In this document: positions 36,998-44,744 of the stretch, piece after piece
How the letters are laid out: each line of letters begins with the position of its first letter
How positions within the stretch are numbered: position 1 is the first letter of the stretch
Assembly (NCBI RefSeq): GCF_015679185.1
Contig: NZ_CP064939.1
Location: forward strand, 868,001 to 932,000
Source of the DNA: Pedobacter endophyticus
Lineage (GTDB): Bacteria > Bacteroidota > Bacteroidia > Sphingobacteriales > Sphingobacteriaceae
Reading direction: 5' to 3'
Length of the DNA: 64,000 nucleotides
Translations under genes and position numbers: made by a program
Notes under the pieces: model-generated
Seen by the model: only the letters and a program-made list of their open reading frames with translations
The model's database searches: none
What the model was told of the DNA's origin: nothing

Positions 36998-37768
36998 ATG
37001 AGCGATTTGATTTTAATTGTTGATGACAACGAAGATATATTGGATTTCTTGTCGGAAATATTTTGTGAGAAGTACGAGGTATTAACCGCCGAGGATGGCA
37101 AGCAAGCTTTAACAATGTTAAGCGAAAATGTGATCGATTTAATCATTAGCGATATTATGATGCCCGAAATTGATGGCTTCGAATTTTGCAAGGAAGTAAA
37201 ATCGAATATCGATTATTGCCACATTCCGTTGATTTTACTAACCTCAAAAAACACGTACCAAGCTAAAATCGACGGCTTGGAAGTTGGCGCCGATGCTTAT
37301 GTGCAAAAGCCCTTTTCGCCCGATTTTTTAATGCTACAGGCTGCCAACCTGCTTAAAAACCGGGTTAAAATCCGTGCGCATTTTGCCAGTGCTCCATTTG
37401 AAGATACGCGTGTAATGGCACACTCGAAAAGTGACGAGCTATTTTTAAAAAAGCTTGATGAGTATGTTCAACAGCACATCGACGATCTCAATTTAGATAT
37501 CGATCAGCTGGCCTACCACATGAACATGAGCCGTCCGACGTTTTACAGAAAGGTGAAGGCCATATCCAAAATTTCGCCGAAAGAGCTCGTCAACATTGCC
37601 AGATTGAAGAAAGCAGTTCGTTTAATTGCCGAAAATCAGTACAAGCTATTCGAAATTGCACAAATGGTGGGCTACAGCTCGCAAAGTATTTTTGGTAAGA
37701 ATTTCCAAAAGCATTATGGCATGACACCGATTGAATACGCGGCGCAGTTGAAGAGTAGGGAGTCTTGA
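36998..37768 (+). CDS. AraC-type response regulator (REC + HTH)
   Basis: A DNA-binding partner of the upstream kinase. The receiver domain (about residues 1-120) has the acidic pair D9/D10 in ILIVDDNED, phosphoacceptor D52 in ISDIMMPEIDG, T in LILLTSK and the conserved Lys in AYVQKPF. A linker leads to an AraC/XylS helix-turn-helix (LNLDIDQLAYHMNMSRPTFYRKV, then LFEIAQMVGYSSQSIFGKNFQKHYGMTPIEY). 256 aa. It probably activates the divergent susC operon. In most Bacteroidetes these two domains are fused to the kinase; here they form a separate protein starting from an in-frame ATG directly after the kinase stop. Confidence 0.95.
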   Translation: MSDLILIVDDNEDILDFLSEIFCEKYEVLTAEDGKQALTMLSENVIDLIISDIMMPEIDGFEFCKEVKSNIDYCHIPLILLTSKNTYQAKIDGLEVGADAYVQKPFSPDFLMLQAANLLKNRVKIRAHFASAPFEDTRVMAHSKSDELFLKKLDEYVQQHIDDLNLDIDQLAYHMNMSRPTFYRKVKAISKISPKELVNIARLKKAVRLIAENQYKLFEIAQMVGYSSQSIFGKNFQKHYGMTPIEYAAQLKSRES

Positions 37769-37864
37769 GTCTATAGATCAAACATCGTCCAAAGTGATAG
37801 CTTAGTGGATAAAAAGTTTAAATGCTGTCATCCTGAGTTTTAATTCCCGCCTGACCGGACGAGC

Positions 37865-38086
37865 AGCAATGCTATTGAGTTGCCGATAAAACAAAAAATA
37901 TTGTCATCCTGAGCACCAACTATGAACGGTCGTCATCCTCAGCTTGGCTGGGGATCTTAATGAAAGGCTCATAATCTTGAGTTTCCCGCCTGCGCGGGAA
38001 AGACAGCAACAATAGAGGTCATTCCTATTAAGCTAAGTCTAAATTTTTCTTATAATGACAACAAAGCTTAACGTAATAGCGTTGGG
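37865..38086. repeat. MITE-like element with CAATGCTATTAAGTT-type ends
   Basis: The left end CAATGCTATTGAGTT and right end AACGTAATAGCGTTGG are imperfect inverted repeats. They are relatives of the perfect 16-bp ends of the element at 43034-43203. The interior holds 'tgtcatcctgag' words and the 37914-38072 segment that is repeated in inverse orientation at 25327-25497. Confidence 0.6.
37914..38072 (-). repeat. About 160-170-bp dispersed element, second arm of the inverted pair
   Basis: It is similar over its length to the reverse complement of 25327-25497, with near-identical blocks at both ends and centre. With that copy it brackets the sulfatase-glycosidase-SusD-SusC-kinase-regulator segment. 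It is nested in the MITE-like element at 37865-38086. Confidence 0.75.
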
Positions 38087-38180
38087 ACGGGCAGGAAGGA
38101 TCTCCTAGCGATGATACGCAAGACACCAACAAACCACTGGCCAACAAAGAGCGCCCTGCTAAATTTGTCGACCACATAGG

Positions 38181-38836
38181 CACATAGAAAACATAGTTTT
38201 TATGTGGCTAAAAGATGTGACCTATGTTTCCAAACCTGTCCGTTCAGGCGGAAATGTTTTCCTGAGCAAAGTTTTATTACCGCCACATTTTCCAAAGGCT
38301 GGCGTCGTTTTCCGCTATCTGTGCATTAATTACTTTCCAATAGGCACATAGAAAACATAGTTTTTATATGGCTAAAAGATGTGACCTATGTTTCCAAACC
38401 TGTCCGTTCAGGCGGGAATGTTTTCGTGAGGGAAGCTTTATTACCGCCACATTTTCCAAAGGCTGGCGTCGTTTTCCGCTATCTGTGCATTAATTACTTT
38501 CCAATAGGCACATAGAAAACATAGTTTGTATGTGGTTAAAAGATGTGACCTATGTTTCCAAACCTGTCCGTTCAGGCGGGAATGTTTTCGTGAGGGAAGC
38601 TTTATTACCGCCACATTTTCCAACGGCTGGCATCGTTTTCCGCTATCTGTGCATTAATTACTTTCCAATAGGCACATAGAAAACATAGTTTTTATGTGGC
38701 TAAAAGATGTGACCTATGTTTCCAAACCTGTCCGTTCAGGCGGGAATGTTTTCGTGAGGGAAGCTTTATTACCGCCACATTTTCCAAAGGCTGGCGTCGT
38801 TTTCCGCTATCTGTGCATTAATTACTTTCCAAAGGG
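38181..38836. repeat. Tandem array, four copies of a 164-bp unit
   Basis: Units start with 'cacatagaaaacatag' at exactly 164-bp spacing (38181, 38345, 38509, 38673). They differ by only a few substitutions. Each unit has a potential stem between 'acatag' words and 'ctatg', a GC-rich 'tgtccgttcaggcgg' segment and ends in 'gtgcattaattactttcca'. Short frames read through it but have no consistent protein; I treat it as non-coding. From 38837 to 39065 I see no feature apart from decayed copies of the 'ttttccaaag' word. Confidence 0.9.
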
Positions 38837-39065
38837 CTTGAGAAATGCGTTCTATCCCTTCGTTTGCAAGGCCACTTTGCTGACCAGATGGGGCTTTGTT
38901 GGCTGATTCTGTTTGTAAATTCGACGAATCTTTTTTCGATGTATGTATTTCCATAATTAGCATTCTAATATATTTTGAACGTAGCAGTAATAAAAATGTT
39001 TTCCAAAGGGGGCGTCAGATCCTTTATCTATCAGGTATTTTACAAAACCGCTCGCAATTAACAGC

Positions 39066-39428
39066 TTAGGAAGTGTGGAGCAGTTCGTCCATCAATTCAA
39101 TGAGCTCATCCATTTCAAAGGGCTTGTGCAAAATGGCATCGGGGGTACAATGTACATCGTCGATATCTATTTTAACTGCTGAAATTAAAATAATGGGGAT
39201 GTTTACGGTTTGCTGGTGACTCTTTAAATAGTTGCACACCACTCTGCCATCAACCTTCCCGATCCAGATATCGAGCAAAATGAGGTCTGGCTTAAAATCT
39301 GCCAATATCTGATCGATATCCTGAATGTTGAGCAGGGCCTTGAGCTCGTATTCCTTGTGCTGAAACATCAATGGGAATACTTCCTGCAACTCATTGTCAT
39401 CATCAATAATAAGTACTCTTTTCTTCAT
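39066..39428 (-). CDS. Stand-alone response-regulator receiver protein
   Basis: A single REC domain of 120 aa with no output domain. It begins KKRVLIIDDDNELQEVF (acidic cluster D9-D11). The phosphoacceptor is D53 in PDLILLDIWIGKVDG, the Ser/Thr position is IILISAVK, and the conserved Lys is in AILHKPFEMDEL. It starts 1 bp after the upstream AI-2E-family transporter gene ends, so the two are translationally linked. A longer frame beginning inside that transporter is not used. No cognate histidine kinase is adjacent. It probably signals by protein contact. Confidence 0.9.
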   Translation of the reverse strand: MKKRVLIIDDDNELQEVFPLMFQHKEYELKALLNIQDIDQILADFKPDLILLDIWIGKVDGRVVCNYLKSHQQTVNIPIILISAVKIDIDDVHCTPDAILHKPFEMDELIELMDELLHTS

Positions 39429-39429
39429 A

Positions 39430-40488
39430 TTATTTTCTATTAAATAGGCTTTTCCTGCGTACGGGGGCTTTTGCGGGGCCAATTAAAAAGCCGTAAGGTT
39501 TAAGCACTTCTACCCTATCGCAAATAATTTTAACAATGCCAAGGATGGGAATAGCCAAAATCATACCTGCAACGCCCCAAATAAACTCGCCTAAAACAAT
39601 GGCCAGAATGGTAAACAGGGGGTTAATGTTTACCTGCTCGCCAACAATTAGGGGCTCGAGGATATAGGTTTGTACCAATTGCACTATTCCATATACGAGT
39701 AAAACGCCAATAATCATTTTGGAATCGCCACCTTGCGCTATAACGGCCAAAACGGTTACTGATGTTCCGGTTAGGTTACCCACAAAGGGAACAATTTCGA
39801 GAATGCCACAGAGTACGGAAAAAAAGATAGCGCTTTCTACACCTACCAGGCTAAAACCGATTCCGTACATTACCCACAATACGCCGATCATAGCACCTAA
39901 ACCGCTGAGGTATTTCTGGGCTACCAGGCCGCTTTCGTGTACAATTCCGGCTGCCTTATTTTCGTCGCCGTTTGGTACAAGTTTTAAAATAAACTGTTTA
40001 ATGTGTGCCCGATAATATAAACTGAGGTACATATACACGAGGACCAAAACGGTATTTACGGCAATGCTCATCACATTCATTGCAAAACCGGCCAGCATGG
40101 CTCCGGTTTGGCTGTTGCCCTGCTGGATAATTTCTTTTTGCTGCTTTTTATCTATGCCGACTTTTTGATTAACCCATGATCGGAGCTGTTCTATCATTCC
40201 CGTGAGTCGCGATTTCATGGCATCGAGGTTTTCGGTCAGGCTACCCATTTGCCAGTATAAAAGGCCGGCAATTATGGCTACGGCAGCAATAAATACAAAA
40301 ATACAGAGAAAGGCGGCGAGGCCACGGTTCATTCCACGCCTTTCGAAGAAGTTGCATAGTTTGATAAACAACATGGAGAAAACGCCTGCAAGTGCCAGGG
40401 GAATAAGGAAACTACTGCCAATATACAGCCCGCCGAAAACGAGTACTAAGAGTAAAACAATGTAAACGCTTTGTTGAAGTTTATGCAT
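39430..40488 (-). CDS. AI-2E family (PerM/YdiK-type) membrane transporter
   Basis: A 352-aa polytopic inner-membrane protein. Hydrophobic helices flank the family core: QSVYIVLLLVLVFGGLYIGSSFLIPLALAGVFS near the N-terminus, then AAFLCIFVFIAAVAIIAGLLYW. A long amphipathic extracytoplasmic part follows (residues about 85-145), and the C-terminal half has FFSVLCGILEIVPFVGNLTG and LIVGEQVNINPLFTILAIVLGEFIWGVAGMILAIPI. These last blocks are diagnostic of the family. Members have been linked to autoinducer export, ion antiport or turgor, so no substrate is claimed. It is coupled with the receiver protein downstream. Confidence 0.92.
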   Translation of the reverse strand: MHKLQQSVYIVLLLVLVFGGLYIGSSFLIPLALAGVFSMLFIKLCNFFERRGMNRGLAAFLCIFVFIAAVAIIAGLLYWQMGSLTENLDAMKSRLTGMIEQLRSWVNQKVGIDKKQQKEIIQQGNSQTGAMLAGFAMNVMSIAVNTVLVLVYMYLSLYYRAHIKQFILKLVPNGDENKAAGIVHESGLVAQKYLSGLGAMIGVLWVMYGIGFSLVGVESAIFFSVLCGILEIVPFVGNLTGTSVTVLAVIAQGGDSKMIIGVLLVYGIVQLVQTYILEPLIVGEQVNINPLFTILAIVLGEFIWGVAGMILAIPILGIVKIICDRVEVLKPYGFLIGPAKAPVRRKSLFNRK

Positions 40489-40608
40489 GATGGTTTAACA
40501 GGAAAAAGGCAAAAAAGTTTAGGGACTGGCGAGCTCGCTTTCTTAATGGAAATTTAAGTAAACTGTAGCGGGTAGAAAAATGTTGTTTAGGTATCAATTG
40601 GATAAAAA

Positions 40609-40908
40609 ATGAGCAGCACGAAAAAAACAAGCAAAAAGTGGTCGGGAGAAGTAACAGAACATAGTGATGCGCTAGACCTTAAGGAACATATTTTTGAGTC
40701 GAAAGATCCAAAAAAGATTGCCCGGTCTTTAAAAAAGTCGGCCGAAGATAGCGATAGGCGGAAGTCATCTCCTTACCGCTCGGCGATGTCGATGTTAACA
40801 TTTTATATTAACCGTGCGGGGAAAAACCTGCCGGATAGCCAAAAGAAAGTGCTTGAGGATGCGAAAGACGAGTTGAGAAAAGTGTTTGACCGTGAACCGA
40901 AAAAATAA
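40609..40908 (+). CDS. DUF3175 family small basic protein
   Basis: A 99-aa highly charged cytoplasmic protein. It has the family blocks KKWSGEVTEHSDALDLKEHIFESKDPKKIARSLKKSAEDS, SPYRSAMSMLTFYINRAGKNL and LEDAKDELRKVF. The function of DUF3175 is not known; the lysine-rich composition hints at nucleic-acid association, which is inference only. It is followed after 6 bp by a small lipoprotein gene in the same direction, probably an operon. Confidence 0.85.
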   Translation: MSSTKKTSKKWSGEVTEHSDALDLKEHIFESKDPKKIARSLKKSAEDSDRRKSSPYRSAMSMLTFYINRAGKNLPDSQKKVLEDAKDELRKVFDREPKK

Positions 40909-40914
40909 AAGAAG

Positions 40915-41121
40915 ATGAAAACGAAATTTTTAATGGCCGCAATGGCGGTAGCTGTTGGCATAGGCGCCTGTACGTCTAAAAGCAGAGAGGGCGAAACTGG
41001 CCGGGTAGATGTTGATACCACGATTATTGATTCTGCAAGTACGGATTCGTCGGCTGTAAGGGATACCACCAACCGGAACATGCAAGACAGCTTGGGGAAT
41101 GCGAAAAATCCGCGGCCTTAA
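40915..41121 (+). CDS. Small lipoprotein
   Basis: A 68-aa predicted lipoprotein: MKTKFLMAAMAVAVGIGAC with lipobox GIGAC, then a short acidic Ser/Thr/Asp-rich tail (VDVDTTIIDSASTDSSAVRD). No domain is recognised. Proteins like this are common in Sphingobacteriaceae next to small stress-type genes. It starts 6 bp after the DUF3175 stop. Its composition and lipobox support it as real despite its size. Confidence 0.75.
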   Translation: MKTKFLMAAMAVAVGIGACTSKSREGETGRVDVDTTIIDSASTDSSAVRDTTNRNMQDSLGNAKNPRP

Positions 41122-41150
41122 TGGTAATTGTTGCGAATAAGTCGCTTGTC

Positions 41151-41168
41151 ATCCGATAGCTATCGGAT
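41151..41168. repeat. 18-bp palindrome ATCCGATAGCTATCGGAT
   Basis: A perfect palindrome with core CCGATAGCTATCGG. The same core recurs exactly at 41524-41537, 53763-53776 and in the centre of the 44-bp palindrome at 60760-60803, always in spacers. Confidence 0.8.
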
Positions 41169-41279
41169 CTGAACGCAGTGAAGACCGCGAAGCAGCTACG
41201 AAGTAAATCCCTAACCCAAGGGCACCGAACCTATCGTAACCGCAGGATCATTCTGGTGCGAAGTCTTACCTCGATAATT

Positions 41280-41404
41280 CGTCATTGCCCCAAAGGGGCT
41301 ACCTTGTAGCGAGGTTGGGAATCGTCAGTGCCTACCTGTGCCGATTTTTCATCGGTAAGCAATCTGATTAACGGAATGAGATTGCTTCGTACCTCGCAAT
41401 GACG
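41280..41404. repeat. MITE-like element, family B
   Basis: CGTCATTGC at the left and GCAATGACG at the right are inverted. Inside are 'ccaaaggggctaccttgtagcgagg', 'aagcaatctgatta' and 'gagattgctt' as in the other copies. It is 125 bp and carries no coding frame. It follows the lipoprotein gene. Confidence 0.75.
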
Positions 41405-41521
41405 AGATTTGTGATTTCTGTCATTGTAGCTTGGCGGTGATCTGTTTAGCATGAACCCTAAGCAAGAAAGATGCTAAAATAGATCCGAGCTATCAGATGA
41501 CAGTTCTTTCCGGCAAATCGT

Positions 41522-41539
41522 CATCCGATAGCTATCGGA
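41522..41539. repeat. 18-bp palindrome ATCCGATAGCTATCGGAT, second copy
   Basis: Identical to the palindrome at 41151-41168, 371 bp away. Immediately followed by a family C element. Confidence 0.8.
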
Positions 41540-41540
41540 T

Positions 41541-41627
41541 TCGACCGAAGTGCTCCGAAGGAGCTCCTTTGGAGGAGAAATCTTTGAACCTTATATAGGG
41601 ATTTCTCGGCTGCGCTCGAAATGACGA
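41541..41627. repeat. MITE-like element, family C (CGACCGAAG ... GAAATGACGA)
   Basis: A segment with 'cgaccgaag', 'gctccgaaggagctcctttggaggagaaatcttt' and 'atttctcggctgcgctcgaaatgacga'. The two 'atttct/agaaat' arms can pair. Relatives are at 53811-53925 and 55249-55343. Confidence 0.65.
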
Positions 41628-41705
41628 CCTTTTCTAGGGGCCTCCTCTAAAAAGCATTATTAAAAAACCAAGGGCTGTTCGAGGAAAAGTCTTTCATCCC
41701 CATTT

Positions 41706-41798
41706 TGTCATTGTTCCAAAGGGGCTACTTTGTAGCAAGGCAGGCGTTGTGCATGCCTACCTGCCCCAATTTTTCAAGGTGAGCAATCTGATTTGTCG
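41706..41798. repeat. MITE-like element, family B, right end lost
   Basis: It matches the left two-thirds of the copy at 41280 ('tgtcattgttccaaaggggctactttgtagcaaggc', then 'gagcaatctgattt') but stops before the right arm, directly at the 3' end of the DoxX gene. Confidence 0.6.
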
Positions 41799-41802
41799 GA
41801 GG

Positions 41803-42204
41803 TTACCCGGCTTTTAGTACTTTCCTTCCTCTACTCGTACTTTTTAAGGCCCAGTACACCAGCACAGGCTGAAAGAATAATCTGGCGAATCTTTTTCCGT
41901 CGGTATTTAAACCAAAGGCGCTTCTTTTGTTGAGGTATTGAGAAATATTGCCGGGAAAAACGGCCACAAATAAAGCGGCGGCTAATAAACCAACCTGGCT
42001 ACGGTACTTTTTGGGGGCAAAAATTAAACTGGCACCCATTAGTATTTCTACGAAGCCTGAGTAAACTACGGTGTCATCTTTTTTTAATGGCACCCAATCG
42101 GGCACTTGTGCCTGAAATGGCTTTCTGGCAAAAGTTAAATGCCCTATTCCTGCAAAAATTAATCCTGCCCCGAGTAAAACCCTCGCTATGCTTTTCATTT
42201 CCAT
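41803..42204 (-). CDS. DoxX family membrane protein
   Basis: A 133-aa protein with four hydrophobic helices: KSIARVLLGAGLIFAGIGHLTFA, VVYSGFVEILMGASLIFA, VGLLAAALFVAVFPGNISQYL and the C-terminal LFFQPVLVYWALKS. GIGHLTF and FPGN(I)xQYLN are typical of DoxX/DoxD-like proteins in Bacteroidetes. Function is unclear in this subgroup. The ATG at MEMKSIARV gives a compact membrane protein; a longer frame adds an unlikely basic leader. A family B repeat remnant abuts its 3' end. Confidence 0.88.
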   Translation of the reverse strand: MEMKSIARVLLGAGLIFAGIGHLTFARKPFQAQVPDWVPLKKDDTVVYSGFVEILMGASLIFAPKKYRSQVGLLAAALFVAVFPGNISQYLNKRSAFGLNTDGKRFARLFFQPVLVYWALKSTSRGRKVLKAG

Positions 42205-42332
42205 AGTTTTTATTGTCCTTTTAATTTGACGTTTGTTGTTCCAAATCAACCTAATAAGATTCCTCGTTAAGCATCTTCAGGTTATTATCAACATTGCTGG
42301 GGATTGTATTGTTTTCGGATTAACTTTGGGGC

Positions 42333-42551
42333 ATGACAATGCAAGAGTTATTAGCGTTAGAAGATTTCTTTACCAAGGCAGGAAAGCAGCAGGTTCCGAT
42401 TTTTCTGAATCAGGCCACTGAAATAACTGATTATGATTATTTTCTTCAAAGTCATTTTCAACCGCTCAAAGCGGATCTTACCTCGAAAGTGAACCAGCCA
42501 TTGGTACACCGTTTAAAAATGCTGAAACTGCTGATTGAGGCGAACGGCTAA
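42333..42551 (+). CDS. Small conserved protein, DUF6965-like
   Basis: A 72-aa acidic/mixed protein: MTMQELLALEDFFTKAGKQQVPIFLNQATEITDYDYFLQSH..., ending RLKMLKLLIEANG. The order 'LEDFF - P - LNQATEITDYDYFLQSH - L - RLKMLKLL' resembles the small DUF6965 domain found in Bacteroidetes. I rely on memory for this family match. ATG start. It ends 4 bp before the convergent Rdx-type gene. Function unknown. Confidence 0.65.
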   Translation: MTMQELLALEDFFTKAGKQQVPIFLNQATEITDYDYFLQSHFQPLKADLTSKVNQPLVHRLKMLKLLIEANG

Positions 42552-42555
42552 GCTT

Positions 42556-42837
42556 TCATTTGCGATCGCTGTGCCCCAAATCTTTATCTGGGCTTACATA
42601 ATCGCGTACGAGTTGCTTTAATTCTTTTATTTCGGGGAACCGTTGTTCTTGTTTACGGTCGAAGATGATTGCCTGGTTTACGCTGACTAAAAACGTTCCG
42701 CCAGTTTCGCTGGGAATAAGGGTAACGCCTTTAATCTCGTCGGTAAAGGTGGTTAACAGTTCTTGGGCCATGTAAGCTGACCGGAGCATCCAGCCGCATT
42801 TGGGGCAATATTCTATCGTTATCAAGGGTTTGTTCAT
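42556..42837 (-). CDS. Rdx (SelW/SelT/SelH-like) family thioredoxin-fold protein
   Basis: A 93-aa redox protein with the CxxC motif C11-P-K-C14 in ITIEYCPKCGWMLRSAYMAQELLTTF. Strand-helix elements follow (VTLIPSETGGTFLVSVNQAIIFDRK, FPEIKELKQLVRDYVSPDKDLGHSDRK). The GGTF and C-terminal LGHSDR blocks mark the Rdx family. The selenocysteine position of SelW is an ordinary Cys. Likely a cytoplasmic thiol-redox protein; partners unknown. Confidence 0.92.
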   Translation of the reverse strand: MNKPLITIEYCPKCGWMLRSAYMAQELLTTFTDEIKGVTLIPSETGGTFLVSVNQAIIFDRKQEQRFPEIKELKQLVRDYVSPDKDLGHSDRK

Positions 42838-42867
42838 ATTGTTTAATTTTAGAGCAAATTTAGGTTA

Positions 42868-42962
42868 AATGATTGTTTTATTGTTGAATTGCTTAATTGT
42901 TGGATTGTTTAATTGTTTAATTGTTTAATTGTTTAATTGTTGGATTGTTTAATTGTTTAATT
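42868..42962. repeat. Low-complexity 'ttaattgttggattgttt' word tract
   Basis: About 95 bp of 9-10-base words (ttaattgtt, taattgttt, ggattgttt) repeated imperfectly. Non-coding. Similar degenerate word tracts occur at 9866-9915, 14303-14488, 16221-16276 and 44745-44828. Confidence 0.75.
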
Positions 42963-43033
42963 GGTCCGTTGGTTGAAACCAACGGCAAAGAGCTTCATGA
43001 TGTTCATTGTTCTCTCACCTGGTTGTAGCGTCT

Positions 43034-43203
43034 CCAATGCTATTAAGTTAAGCTTGTCAATTGTCAGTCTGAGCCTTTCGGCTTCGCTCAAGATAAACTC
43101 AGTCGAAGGCCCTTTCTATAGGATAAAACGAAAAATATCTGTCCTTCGACTCCGCTCAGGATGACAATATTTCTTCGTTTGATCCTAAACTTAATAGCAT
43201 TGG
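43034..43203. repeat. MITE-like element with perfect 16-bp terminal inverted repeats
   Basis: CCAATGCTATTAAGTT at 43034-43049 is the exact complement of AACTTAATAGCATTGG at 43188-43203. 'GTAGCGTC' words flank both sides. Inside, 'gtccttcgactccgctcaggatgacaa' and 'ggataaaacgaaaaatat' form further pairings. The 170-bp element carries no ORF, consistent with a non-autonomous mobile element. The same end sequence occurs singly near 55037. Confidence 0.75.
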
Positions 43204-43356
43204 TAGCGTCTCGCGACGACATCTAAGCCTATTTATTGCTGGCGTAACTAATTGACCATAAACATATAGATCTTATAGTTGCTTTGAGCAGCTATTTATT
43301 TGACCATTGAAGGAAAAATTTTACTTGGCAAACACGCTACATCTGTAGATTAGCTG

Positions 43357-43364
43357 TATTTTTG
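43357..43364 (+). promoter_or_regulatory. Putative -7 element of mnmE
   Basis: TATTTTTG matches TAnnTTTG and would place transcription start about 13 nt before the mnmE ATG. No good -33 element is seen at the right distance. Confidence 0.35.
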
Positions 43365-43383
43365 CCGTCTTTATAATCGCGAC

Positions 43384-44742
43384 ATGAACAATCAGGATAC
43401 TATCATTGCTTTATCTACCCCGCAGGGCTCGGGTGCTATTGGCGTAATTCGCTTATCGGGGCCAGACGCTATTGCGCTAACAAACAGCGTTTTTGCAGGC
43501 AAAGATCTGGAACAACAAGCTTCGCACACGTTGCACTTTGGGCTGATTAAGGATGGGGAGCAGCTGATTGATGAAGTGGTAGCGGGTTTGTTTGTGGCGC
43601 CAAAATCGTACACGAAGGAAAATGTGGTGGAAATTTCGTGCCACGGCTCTAATTATATTATTCAGCAGATTATCAATTTATTGGTAGCAAAGGGTGCCCG
43701 GGCGGCAAAGCCGGGTGAGTTTACTTTGCGTGCTTTTTTAAACGGGGCTTTCGATCTGAGTCAGGCAGAGGCGGTGGCCGATTTGATTGCCTCTAACTCT
43801 AAGGCTTCGCACGATGTGGCGATGCAGCAGATGCGTGGTGGTTTTGCCACTGAACTGAAGGGCTTGCGGGAACAACTGATTCATTTTGCATCGATGATTG
43901 AGCTTGAGCTGGATTTTGCGGAGGAGGATGTTGAATTTGCGAATCGCGAGCAGTTGAAGAACCTGGTGAACAGGATCAGCGTTGTTTTGCGACGTTTGAT
44001 CGGGTCGTTTGAGATGGGGAATGTGATTAAGAACGGGGTTCCGATTGTGATTGCGGGCAAGCCAAATGTGGGTAAATCGACGTTGTTAAATGCCTTGCTG
44101 AACGAGGAAAGGGCAATTGTTTCGGACATTGCGGGTACTACGCGTGATACGATTGAGGATGAACTGACGATTGGCGGCGTGGTGTTTCGGTTTATTGATA
44201 CGGCGGGGATTCGCGATACGGCAGATATTATTGAGGCACTTGGTGTGGAGCGTACGCTGGAGAAAATGAAACTGGCGAAATTGATTATCTACATGGCGGA
44301 TGCATCGCAAACCATTGCGGAAATTGAGGAGCAGGTTAAGGGCCTGAAACAATTGCAGATTCCTTATCTGATTATTGTAAATAAGGCTGATTTGATTGAT
44401 GCAGACCGTCGCAAGGCGCTGGAAAGCATGGATGCGGTGCTGATTTCGGCACGCGACAAAGTGGGGATCGAAGAGCTGAAGGTTACTTTGCTTGAACAGG
44501 TGAATTTGCACCACATTAATACGGATGAAACGCTGGTTACAAATGTTCGCCATGTTGAGGCGCTAAAGCAGACGGAAAATGCGCTGCAAAGGGTGATGGA
44601 TAATGTAGACAATCCGGTTACTTCTGATTTTTTGGCGATGGATATTAAACAGGCGCTGCATTACCTGGGCGAAATTACAGGTACAGTGACTACAGATGAT
44701 CTGCTGGAAAATATTTTTACCAAGTTTTGCATTGGGAAGTAG
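43384..44742 (+). CDS. mnmE: tRNA uridine-5-carboxymethylaminomethyl(34) synthesis GTPase MnmE
   Basis: With MnmG it modifies the wobble uridine of several tRNAs. The N-terminal tetrahydrofolate-binding domain begins DTIIALSTPQGSGAIGVIRLSGPDA and contains PGEFTLRAFLNGAFDLSQAEAVADLI. The inserted G domain shows G1 AGKPNVGKSTLL, G2 region AGTTRDTIEDE, G3 DTAGI and G4 NKAD. The protein ends in the invariant FCIGK with the functional Cys. 452 aa, full length. Ordinary housekeeping gene. Confidence 0.97.
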   Translation: MNNQDTIIALSTPQGSGAIGVIRLSGPDAIALTNSVFAGKDLEQQASHTLHFGLIKDGEQLIDEVVAGLFVAPKSYTKENVVEISCHGSNYIIQQIINLLVAKGARAAKPGEFTLRAFLNGAFDLSQAEAVADLIASNSKASHDVAMQQMRGGFATELKGLREQLIHFASMIELELDFAEEDVEFANREQLKNLVNRISVVLRRLIGSFEMGNVIKNGVPIVIAGKPNVGKSTLLNALLNEERAIVSDIAGTTRDTIEDELTIGGVVFRFIDTAGIRDTADIIEALGVERTLEKMKLAKLIIYMADASQTIAEIEEQVKGLKQLQIPYLIIVNKADLIDADRRKALESMDAVLISARDKVGIEELKVTLLEQVNLHHINTDETLVTNVRHVEALKQTENALQRVMDNVDNPVTSDFLAMDIKQALHYLGEITGTVTTDDLLENIFTKFCIGK

Positions 44743-44744
44743 AG

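Noticed and set aside
38441..38963. Short frames in the 164-bp array
   Set aside because: They repeat with the DNA unit and show no protein-like constraint.
42233..42421. 62-codon plus frame overlapping the DUF6965-like gene
   Set aside because: It overlaps the DoxX promoter area and the better 72-codon frame, which has the family pattern.
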